This document shows positions 18,444 to 25,841 of a stretch of 64,000 bases of DNA, in pieces. Under the pieces are notes generated by a model. That model saw only the letters and a list, made by a program, of their open reading frames with translations, did not search any database and was not told the DNA's origin. The translations under genes were made by a program, and so were the position numbers. Location: assembly GCA_016278265.1 (NCBI GenBank), contig JADQCE010000002.1, forward strand, positions 868,001-932,000, in the 5' to 3' direction. Numbering within the stretch: position 1 is the first letter of the stretch; every line of letters begins with the position of its first letter. The DNA comes from Halothiobacillus sp. GTDB taxonomy: Bacteria > Pseudomonadota > Gammaproteobacteria > Halothiobacillales > Halothiobacillaceae.

Positions 18444-19891
18444 GCATCGAGCCCCACACCGAGCCCCCAGCGACGCGGCGGCGGGCGGGCCTGCTGCTGC
18501 CCATCGGCAGCCTGCCCTCACCCGGCTTCGGCAAGGATGTCCGTGAGGTACTGGCTTTCCTGCAAAAGTCGGGGCTGTCCGTCTGGCAGGTGTTGCCCCT
18601 GGGCCCCACGCACCCCGACAAGAGTCCCTACCAGTGCCTGTCGTCGTTTGCCCTGGAGCCGGCTTACCTCGATGAACGGGACCTGGCCGCCGACCCGGCT
18701 TTCGATCACTCGATTCCGGTGAGTGCCCGCCGACAGGGGAAAGGTGCCAGTGATGACTTGCGCTTGGCGTTTGCCGGATTTAAAGATCGCGAGTCGCACT
18801 GGATCGATGACTACGCGCGGTTCATGGCCATTCGCGAAGCGCAGGGCGGGCGTTGCTGGTTGGACTGGCCGGCGGGGCTTCGTGATCGTGAGCGCCAGGC
18901 CATGCTGGCATTCGAACAAGACCACGCGGCACGTATCGAGGCGATCGCCTTCGAGCAGTTTCTGCTGGAACGGCAATGGCAGGCGGTGCGCGACGAGGCG
19001 CGCGAGCGGTCGATTTTCCTGTTCGGTGATCTGCCGATCTTTGTGGCCGGCGACTCGGCCGATGTCTGGGCGCACCGGTCACTGTTTCAGCTAGAAGCCT
19101 GCGGTCGTCCGAGCGTGGTTGCCGGCGTGCCACCGGACTACTTTTCCGCCACCGGCCAGCGCTGGGGCAATCCCCTGTTCGATTTCCAGCAGATGGCCGA
19201 GGACGGGTTCACCTGGTGGAAACGGCGGCTGGCCCGCCACCTGGCCTTGTACGACTGGGTCCGGATCGACCACTTCCGCGGGCTTGCCGCCTACTGGGCG
19301 ATCCCCGTTGACGACCCCGATGCCACCGGCGGGCAGTGGGTGCCGGGGCCCGGCGCGGCGCTACTCGAGGCGCTCGAGACCGTCGGCGGCGACGACTTGC
19401 CCCTGGTGGCGGAGGATCTGGGCGTAATCACGCCCGATGTGACCGAGCTGCGTGATCGTTTCGGTTTGCCCGGCATGGTGGTGCTGCATTTTGCCTTTGA
19501 CGGCGATGAGGACAATCCCCACCTGCCCAGACAGCATCGTCCCGACAGCGTCGTCTACACCGGGACGCATGACAACGACACCACCCTGGGTTGGTGGCGT
19601 TCCCTGGACGAGGCAGGGAGGGCGCGCGTGCGGCGATGGCTTGAGGCCATGCAAGGCATCGACCCGGCCACCCCGATGCCGGAGGCGATAATCGACTCGG
19701 CATTTGCCTCTAAAGCCAACCTGGCGATCCTGCCGGTCGGCGATTTGCTGGGTCTGGGCTCCGAGGCGCGCATCAATGTCCCCGGCACACGTGAGGGCAA
19801 CTGGTGTTGGCGGTTGCCCGCCGGCGCACTGGATAAGAACCTTGCCCAAAAGATGTGCGACCGACTCGCCCAGTACGATCGCCTCGCCTGA
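18440..19891 (+). CDS. malQ: 4-alpha-glucanotransferase (amylomaltase, GH77)
   Basis: A 483-residue GH77 enzyme that disproportionates maltodextrins, releasing glucose. It is the compact DPE1-type form without the long N-terminal extension of E. coli MalQ. Motifs: LLLPIGSLPSPGFGKD, VWQVLPLGPTHPDKSPYQ, the nucleophile region YDWVRIDHFRGLAAYWAI, the acid in LVAEDLGVITPDV, and the transition-state Asp in YTGTHDNDTTLGWW. It starts with GTG overlapping the GH57 stop by four bases, so the two enzymes are made together. No glgP or glgX is present in the window, so GH57 plus MalQ may be the main degradative pair encoded here, with other genes elsewhere. Confidence 0.94.
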   Translation: MSIEPHTEPPATRRRAGLLLPIGSLPSPGFGKDVREVLAFLQKSGLSVWQVLPLGPTHPDKSPYQCLSSFALEPAYLDERDLAADPAFDHSIPVSARRQGKGASDDLRLAFAGFKDRESHWIDDYARFMAIREAQGGRCWLDWPAGLRDRERQAMLAFEQDHAARIEAIAFEQFLLERQWQAVRDEARERSIFLFGDLPIFVAGDSADVWAHRSLFQLEACGRPSVVAGVPPDYFSATGQRWGNPLFDFQQMAEDGFTWWKRRLARHLALYDWVRIDHFRGLAAYWAIPVDDPDATGGQWVPGPGAALLEALETVGGDDLPLVAEDLGVITPDVTELRDRFGLPGMVVLHFAFDGDEDNPHLPRQHRPDSVVYTGTHDNDTTLGWWRSLDEAGRARVRRWLEAMQGIDPATPMPEAIIDSAFASKANLAILPVGDLLGLGSEARINVPGTREGNWCWRLPAGALDKNLAQKMCDRLAQYDRLA

Positions 19892-19917
19892 CCGACACCA
19901 TCATCGATGGGCCCGAC

Positions 19918-19956
19918 AAAGAAAAGGCCACCGCCCGTGGTTTCGGGTGGTGGCCT
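19918..19956 (-). terminator. Intrinsic terminator after ppc
   Basis: An 11-bp stem (GGCCACCGCCC at 19926-19936 with GGGTGGTGGCC at 19945-19955, one G:U) encloses an 8-base loop. On the minus strand it is followed by TTTTCTTT, so it should stop ppc transcription. On the plus strand it has no T-run, so malQ transcripts are poorly stopped here. Confidence 0.75.
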
Positions 19957-19980
19957 GGATTGACCGTGAAGACGGACCGA

Positions 19981-22800
19981 TCAGCCCGTGTTGCGCATCC
20001 CCGCGGCAATGGCGTTGATGCTCCGCAGTAGCGGCGGCAGCCATTGCTCGCGCTCGCCCTCCGGCACGCTTTCGTCACGATGGCGTGACAGTAGCGTGAT
20101 CTGGATGTGGTTTAGCACGTCCAGATAGGGGTTGCGGCGCATCATCGACGTGCCGATGTATTCATCGATATCCACCAGGGAGTCGGCGTGGGCGACTTCG
20201 AGAAGTTGCTCGACGGCGCAATCGTACTCCGCCCGGATCTTCTCGTAGACCGCCTGGGCCTGCTCCTGGTCGGATACCAGACCGGCGTATTCCCGCGCGA
20301 TGTTCATCTCGCCCTTGGTCAGCGACAGCTGCGTGTTGCGCAACATGCTGTGGAAGAATGGCCATTGGGCGAACAGGTCGTGCAGCAATTCTTCGCGACC
20401 CGGGTTTTCCTCCCGCCAGCGCTTGAGTGCCGACCCCATCCCGTACCAGGCCGGCAGGGTGTGCCGCGACTGCGACCAGCCGAATACCCACGGGATTGCG
20501 CGTACCGAGGCCTTGGAGAGATCGCCCTTCTTGCGCGAGGCCGGACGCGAACCGATGTTGAGTAGACCGAGTTCGCGTACGGGGGTTGCCTCGTGAAAGT
20601 AGTGAAAGAAGAACGGCGTGTGGTCGGTGAGGTCGCGGTAGGCCTCTTCGCCGAAGCGCGCCAGGTCGCCCACTACGTGCTCGTATTCCTCCGGCACCGG
20701 GTGCTCGTCTACGACCTGGTGCTGCGAGGCCTTCATCAGGCCGGTTGCGCCCATGGTCAGTTCGTAGATGGCGGTCTCGTTGTTGCTGTACTTCGAGGAC
20801 AGCACCTCACCTTGTTCGGTGAACTTGATCTGACCTTCGACGGTGCCCTGCGGCAGCGATAGGATCGACTCGTGGGTCGGGCCGCCGCCGCGTGCCACCG
20901 TGCCACCTCGGCCATGGAACAGGCGGCACTCGATGCCGTGGCTGCGCGTCAGGCGGATGACGCGCTTTTGCGCGTTGTACAGACTCCAGACCGAGGCCAG
21001 TGAACCACCGTCCTTGCAGGAGTCCGAGTAGCCGAGCATGACTTCCTGGAGTTCGCCGGAGGCGCGCACCAGACCACGGTAGGTCGGGTTGTCGAACAGC
21101 GTGCCCAGCACGTGCTCGATGTGCTTGAGGTCCTCGATGGTCTCGAACAGCGGTGAGACCTGGATGTCGCTGAACCAGTCACCGGCGGCATTCTTGCCGA
21201 CCAGGCCGGTCAATGAGGCGAGATACATCACTTCCATGACGTGGCTGGCCGAATGGGTCATGGAGATGACGTAGGTACCGAAGCACTCGCGACTGATGTG
21301 ATCGATCAGCTGGCGCTTGACCTCGAGGACCTTGAGCACCTCGCGTGACTTCTCGCTCAGCCCGCCCCCCAAGGCCTCGGCACGGTGCTTACCGGCTTCG
21401 ATCAGTTCGCCGAGCACACGGGTGCGATCGTCTTCGGCGAGGTTGGCGTAATCGATGTCCGGGGCGAGTTGCTTGAGGACCTCGGTGACGGTCTCTGTGT
21501 GCTCGGTGGATTCCTGGCGGATATCGAGACGTACGAGATGCCAGCCGAAGGTCTCGGCCAGGCGGGTGAGATCCTTCAGATCGCTCTCGGCCAGCAGGCG
21601 ATCACCAATACCGATCAGCGAGTCGCGCAGGCGGTACAGGTCGTCGAGGAAGGCATCCTTGCTCTGATAAGCGCGCGGGTCGAGGGCGGTTGGTTTGCCA
21701 TCGAGTTCGCTGTGGATGTAGGCAAGGTTGTAGCGCAGTCGTTGGCGGATGGCGCGCAGCTTCAGACGATAGGGCTCCTCGGGGAAGAACTCGCCGTTTT
21801 GCTGGTTGGCCTCCAACATGCCGAGCGCCTCGGCATCGTCCTTCAATTGCAGTTGCTGGCAGTCGATTTCCGGCACCAGTTGCAGGGAGTGGGTCAGGAT
21901 GCGCTTGAGTGTCTCGAGCCGATCCAGGTATTCCTTGAGGATGGTCTCGGATGCCAGACAAACGGCCTGGATGGTGACGTCGTGAGTCACGAAGGGGTTG
22001 CCGTCGCGGTCACCGCCAATCCAGGAGCCGAACTTGAACAGGCTGGGCACCGTAACCGGCGTGTCGGGGTTGTTGGTGTTGTAATTGAGATTGACGGCCC
22101 GCTCGAGGTAGCGGTACGCCTTGGGCACGGCCGCGAAGATCGAGGTGCGGAAGTAGTACATGCCCAGACGGATTTCGTCGGATACCTCGGGACGCGTCGT
22201 GCGCACCTCGTTGGTGCGAAGCAGGGCGAGGATGACCGATTTGACTTCATCCAGCAGGCGCTCGCGCTCGACACCGGTGGACTCGGGGCGGTCGAGTTCG
22301 CCGCACAACAGGAAGATGCGTCGCTGCAGGTCCATGACCGTGCGCCGCTTGGCCTCGGTCGGGTGGGCGGTGAATACCGGCATGTAAACCAATTGGTCGA
22401 GCAGCCCCTGGAGCTGTTCTGCGGTCATGCCCTCGCGCTGGAAGCCACGGATGGTGTCGTAGAACGAGCCCCGCCACAGTCGCAGGCCGCGACGGATCTG
22501 GCGGCGGCGATGCTGATGGGAATAGTCTTCCTCGGCGATGTTGACGAGGTTGAAATACAGGCCATAGGCACGCACGACCAGGTTGAGGCTGTCGGCGTCG
22601 AGCGCTTCGATCTCGTCCATCAGCTCGCGGTAAAGCTCGGGGTCGTAGCTTTTGCGCAGGCGGATGAAGCCACGGCGCAGGCTCTCGACGGTGTCGAAGA
22701 CCGCTTCGCCGGCTTGTTCGCGGAGCACTTCACCGAGCAGGTTGCCAAAAAGGCGCACTCGGGCGCGCAGGGCCTTATCCTTGTCTTTGCTTGTCGTCAT
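19981..22800 (-). CDS. ppc: Phosphoenolpyruvate carboxylase
   Basis: A 939-residue enzyme carboxylating PEP with bicarbonate to oxaloacetate, the anaplerotic supply of C4 acids. Diagnostic motifs are present: VFTAHPTEAKRRTVMDLQRR with the catalytic His, SWIGGDRDGNPFVTHDV, MLGYSDSCKDGGS, FHGRGGTVARGGGPTHESIL and the C-terminal RNTG. The frame stays open far upstream, but homology begins at the ATG at 22800 (MTTSKDKDKALRARVRLFGN); the upstream 600 nt is non-coding leader. The enzyme is slightly longer than E. coli Ppc (883). The gene stands alone, divergent from gnd, with a strong hairpin in its leader. Confidence 0.97.
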   Translation of the reverse strand: MTTSKDKDKALRARVRLFGNLLGEVLREQAGEAVFDTVESLRRGFIRLRKSYDPELYRELMDEIEALDADSLNLVVRAYGLYFNLVNIAEEDYSHQHRRRQIRRGLRLWRGSFYDTIRGFQREGMTAEQLQGLLDQLVYMPVFTAHPTEAKRRTVMDLQRRIFLLCGELDRPESTGVERERLLDEVKSVILALLRTNEVRTTRPEVSDEIRLGMYYFRTSIFAAVPKAYRYLERAVNLNYNTNNPDTPVTVPSLFKFGSWIGGDRDGNPFVTHDVTIQAVCLASETILKEYLDRLETLKRILTHSLQLVPEIDCQQLQLKDDAEALGMLEANQQNGEFFPEEPYRLKLRAIRQRLRYNLAYIHSELDGKPTALDPRAYQSKDAFLDDLYRLRDSLIGIGDRLLAESDLKDLTRLAETFGWHLVRLDIRQESTEHTETVTEVLKQLAPDIDYANLAEDDRTRVLGELIEAGKHRAEALGGGLSEKSREVLKVLEVKRQLIDHISRECFGTYVISMTHSASHVMEVMYLASLTGLVGKNAAGDWFSDIQVSPLFETIEDLKHIEHVLGTLFDNPTYRGLVRASGELQEVMLGYSDSCKDGGSLASVWSLYNAQKRVIRLTRSHGIECRLFHGRGGTVARGGGPTHESILSLPQGTVEGQIKFTEQGEVLSSKYSNNETAIYELTMGATGLMKASQHQVVDEHPVPEEYEHVVGDLARFGEEAYRDLTDHTPFFFHYFHEATPVRELGLLNIGSRPASRKKGDLSKASVRAIPWVFGWSQSRHTLPAWYGMGSALKRWREENPGREELLHDLFAQWPFFHSMLRNTQLSLTKGEMNIAREYAGLVSDQEQAQAVYEKIRAEYDCAVEQLLEVAHADSLVDIDEYIGTSMMRRNPYLDVLNHIQITLLSRHRDESVPEGEREQWLPPLLRSINAIAAGMRNTG

Positions 22801-22835
22801 CGCGTATGAGTTCTCGCGGATTGATGGTTGCGGCC

Positions 22836-22861
22836 CCGGGCCGGGGGTTGCCCCGGCCCGG
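22836..22861 (-). promoter_or_regulatory. Very stable GC hairpin in ppc leader
   Basis: A perfect 11-bp stem, CCGGGCCGGGG paired with CCCCGGCCCGG, closes a 4-base loop. It lies 35 nt upstream of the ppc start in the mRNA and has no T-run after it. It could protect the transcript end, pause polymerase or respond to a regulator; nothing in the sequence decides between these. Confidence 0.5.
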
Positions 22862-22938
22862 AGTGGCCCGCCCGACCGCGGGGACCCTGGGGTTGGCCCG
22901 TGGGAAGGGGGTCGGGATCGTCGGGCAAAATCGCGGGC

Positions 22939-22967
22939 ATTATAGCGATTTCTGGCCTCTCTTGCCG
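22939..22967 (-). promoter_or_regulatory. Possible sigma-70 promoter of ppc
   Basis: On the minus strand a perfect TATAAT -10 box lies at 22939-22944. The -35 position holds only a weak match (CGGCAA at 22962-22967, 17-nt spacer). Transcription would start near 22932, giving a leader of about 130 nt that includes the GC hairpin. Confidence 0.4.
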
Positions 22968-23363
22968 GTTTGCACCTCAAGCCCCGCCATGGCGGGGCCC
23001 ATGTGTTGTAGTGCAGGACCAAGGTGGCCTGTTTTCCGCCGTGCGCGTCATGGAAATCGAATCCGCGTTGGCTACGCTTGAAGCCGTGGATCGCGCCGTG
23101 AGCCTGATCCGACCTGGCGCGAAGTTTGCTGCCTCGTCCAGAAGATGGTGTCGCAACGAACGAAGCGGTCTGGCTGCCAGGCGCATGTGTTCTCGGCCGG
23201 TCAATCTTTGACGGTTGGTCGATCCAGGCGCAAGGTTTAAGGCTGGCAAAGCCCGCCAGGGCGCGTGATTGGTCGGTCGCCCCGGGCGTTGAAGTTTTTA
23301 GTAATCCGCCATTTTTCAACCGTTGGACGGTTAACCGTTGCACGTTTACAGGAGTGTGAGCTG

Positions 23364-24287
23364 ATGAAACTCGCGATTTTCGGTCTGGGGCGCATGGGCG
23401 CAAACATGGCGCGACGCCTCTCGCGTGGGGGCATTACCGTCGTGGCGCACAACCGCAGTCGAGAACCCATCGACGAGTTGCTGCGTGACGAAGAGCACAT
23501 CGTGCCGGCCTACGATGAGGCCGATGTGTTCCGTGAGCTGGAAGGTCCGCGCGTGATCTGGCTGATGTTGCCGGCCGGTGAGATCACCAGCCAGGCGATT
23601 AAGCGCCTGTTGCCGCAAATGAGTCCGGGCGACGTCTTGGTCGACGGGGGCAACTCCCGGTATTCCGAGACCATGGCGCATGCCGAGCGAGTCGAGGCGG
23701 CCGGGGTGCATTTCCTGGATTGCGGCACCTCCGGCGGTGTCTGGGGCTTGAAGAACGGCTACAGCCTGATGGTGGGTGGTACCAAAGCCGGCTTTGCACA
23801 TATCGAGCCGGCGATTCGGGTGCTGGCCCCCACCCCGGACTCGGGCTGGGGACATGTCGGTCCAGCCGGTTCGGGCCACTTCACCAAGATGATCCACAAC
23901 GGGATCGAGTACGGGATGATGCAGGCGATGGCAGAGGGCCTGGCTGTGCTGCGCAAGAAGTCCGAATTCGACCTCGACCTAGCTCAGGTGACGGAGTTGT
24001 GGCGCGAGGGATCGGTGGTGCAAAGCTGGTTGCTCGACCTGACGGCCGACGCATTGAAACAGGAAGGGCAGGGCCTGGAGGCCATCCAGCCCCGCGTCGC
24101 CGATTCCGGCGAGGGTCGCTGGACCGCGATCGAGGCGATCGATCTGGGTGTGGCCGCGCCGGTCATGACGCTGGCCCTGCAGATGCGCTTTGCCAGTCAG
24201 GATGATGAAGGGTATGGCAACCGCGTGCTGGCCATGATGCGCAATGCCTTCGGTGGGCACGTGGTCCAGCGTCGAGACGAATCATGA
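23364..24287 (+). CDS. gnd: 6-phosphogluconate dehydrogenase, short-chain-length form
   Basis: A 307-residue enzyme oxidatively decarboxylating 6-phosphogluconate to ribulose-5-phosphate. This is the short form (about 300 aa) rather than the 470-aa form of E. coli. The dinucleotide-binding motif GLGRMG is at residues 7-12. The residues after the second strand are HNRS (29-32), and a basic NR pair there is typical of NADP-binding 6PGDHs. The substrate/catalytic motifs are FLDCGTSGGVWGLKNGY and GHFTKMIHNGIEYGMM (catalytic Lys175, His178, Asn179). The ATG at 23364 has AGGAG ten bases upstream. It leads a gnd-zwf-pgi operon (39-nt gap to zwf). Confidence 0.92.
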   Translation: MKLAIFGLGRMGANMARRLSRGGITVVAHNRSREPIDELLRDEEHIVPAYDEADVFRELEGPRVIWLMLPAGEITSQAIKRLLPQMSPGDVLVDGGNSRYSETMAHAERVEAAGVHFLDCGTSGGVWGLKNGYSLMVGGTKAGFAHIEPAIRVLAPTPDSGWGHVGPAGSGHFTKMIHNGIEYGMMQAMAEGLAVLRKKSEFDLDLAQVTELWREGSVVQSWLLDLTADALKQEGQGLEAIQPRVADSGEGRWTAIEAIDLGVAAPVMTLALQMRFASQDDEGYGNRVLAMMRNAFGGHVVQRRDES

Positions 24288-24326
24288 GCCACGACGTAGG
24301 GACACGACAGGGCAGGAGCCGCCACC

Positions 24327-25841
24327 ATGCGTAAGCCGATTCGCAGCGAACCACCGCGGGCGGTCACGTTTGTCATCTTCGGCGCCACGGGCAACTTGTC
24401 GCGTGAAAAGTTGCTCCCCGCCCTCTACCAGTTGGAAGTGGCTGGGCGCCTTGCCGAGGGCAGTCGCATTATCGGCTTCGGTCGTCGGGACTGGGATGAC
24501 GCGACCTGGCGCGAGGAGGTGCGTCAACTGTGTCTGGCAGGGAGATCGGACGAGGCCTGTTCAACGGACGACGCGATCGAGCGGTTGCTCGCCAAGTTGC
24601 ATTTTCATAACGGCGATCTCAACGACACCAGTTGCTTCGAGAACCTGGCCGACCGGCTGATGCACGCGGAATACCCGGACTGCGTGGTGTTCTATTTCGC
24701 CGTTGCGCCGACGGCCTTCGGCGCCATTTGCCGCAACCTCGGCGCCTGCGGATTGACCGACGAGACGCTCGGTTGCCGACACGTCGTGATCGAGAAACCC
24801 TTCGGCCACGACATCGACAGCGCCCACGCCCTCGACGGTCTGCTGCACCAGTACTTCGATGAGCACCAGATCTTCCGTATCGATCATTACCTGGGCAAGG
24901 GCACGGTGCAGAACATCATGGTGATGCGGTTCGCCAACCTCCTGCTCGAGCCGCTGTGGAACCGAAACTACATCGACCACGTGCAGATTTCTCACGCCGA
25001 GGAGCAGGGCATCGAGGGTCGCGGGCAATACTACGATTCGGCCGGTGCGCTGCGCGACATGGTGCAGAGCCACTTGATGCAGATGCTGGCGCTCACCGCG
25101 ATGGAACCGCCGGCCTCGATGGATGCCGAGGCGGTCCGTGACGAGAAGGTCAAGGTGCTGCGCTGCATCCGGCCCATTTCCCACCGGGGTGTCCACGCCC
25201 AGGCATTCCGTGCCCAATACGCGCGTGGAACGGCTGATGGGGTCAATGTGCCCGGCTATCTGGATGAGCCGGGCGTACCGGATGACTCGGTCACCGAGAC
25301 ATTCGCCGCAATTAAGCTCTATATCGACAACTGGCGCTGGCGCGACGTGCCGTTCTACCTGCGTACCGGCAAGCGCATGAAGAAGAGTCACTCCCAGATC
25401 TCGATTCGCTTTCGTGAGCCGCCGCAGCAGCTGTTCCGAGAAACCCAGGTTGCCAACACGGCGCCCAACTGGCTGCTGATCGGCATTCAGCCGGAGGAAA
25501 ACTTTCGGTTCGAGATGCAGATCAAGACCGAGGGACTGGAAATGCGCACCCGTACGGTCCAGATGGATGCCACCTACACCGGGGAGGAGCCGACCAACCT
25601 GGATGCCTACGCCACCTTGCTACTCGACGTGATGAACGGCGATCAGACGCTGTTCCTTCGGTATGATGAGGTGTCTTGGGCCTGGCGGGTGGTTGATCCA
25701 ATCTTGCGCAACTGGGCGGTTGAGCGTGACTACATACCGACGTACTCGGCAGGTAGTTGGGGGCCACCGGAAGCCGACCGGCTGTTTGATGCCGATTCCC
25801 ACCGCTGGCGAAACAATCTAAAGATTCCCGGAGAGGATTGA
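24327..25841 (+). CDS. zwf: Glucose-6-phosphate 1-dehydrogenase
   Basis: A 504-residue enzyme oxidising glucose-6-phosphate to 6-phosphogluconolactone, the entry to the oxidative pentose phosphate pathway. The coenzyme loop reads GATGNLSREK (residues 19-28), where most family members have GASGDLxxRK. Here an Asn replaces the Asp, and the Arg that holds the NADP 2'-phosphate is Glu. The active-site block is FRIDHYLGKGTVQN (R184 onwards), with Gly192 where Glu is usual. VIEKPFGHD and the later substrate-contact regions are normal. The gene follows gnd by 39 nt, and its TGA overlaps the pgi ATG. No 6-phosphogluconolactonase gene is in the window. Confidence 0.95.
   Translation: MRKPIRSEPPRAVTFVIFGATGNLSREKLLPALYQLEVAGRLAEGSRIIGFGRRDWDDATWREEVRQLCLAGRSDEACSTDDAIERLLAKLHFHNGDLNDTSCFENLADRLMHAEYPDCVVFYFAVAPTAFGAICRNLGACGLTDETLGCRHVVIEKPFGHDIDSAHALDGLLHQYFDEHQIFRIDHYLGKGTVQNIMVMRFANLLLEPLWNRNYIDHVQISHAEEQGIEGRGQYYDSAGALRDMVQSHLMQMLALTAMEPPASMDAEAVRDEKVKVLRCIRPISHRGVHAQAFRAQYARGTADGVNVPGYLDEPGVPDDSVTETFAAIKLYIDNWRWRDVPFYLRTGKRMKKSHSQISIRFREPPQQLFRETQVANTAPNWLLIGIQPEENFRFEMQIKTEGLEMRTRTVQMDATYTGEEPTNLDAYATLLLDVMNGDQTLFLRYDEVSWAWRVVDPILRNWAVERDYIPTYSAGSWGPPEADRLFDADSHRWRNNLKIPGED

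Larger units (their letters stand above)
22801..23363. promoter_or_regulatory. Divergent control region between ppc and gnd
   Basis: These 563 bases contain no credible gene. They hold the ppc leader hairpin and promoter described separately, a perfect 18-bp palindrome at 22981-22998 (GCCCCGCCATGGCGGGGC), and a repeat cluster just upstream of gnd at 23317-23340. In the cluster AACCGTTG appears twice with an inverted half (GGACGGTT) between. The spacing next to the gnd start (24 nt) suggests an operator. AGGAG at 23350-23354 is the gnd ribosome-binding site. Confidence 0.4.

Noticed and set aside
22801..23403. 200-codon N-terminal extension of ppc
   Set aside because: No family similarity, crosses a hairpin and promoter-like sequence; standard Ppc start is at 22800.
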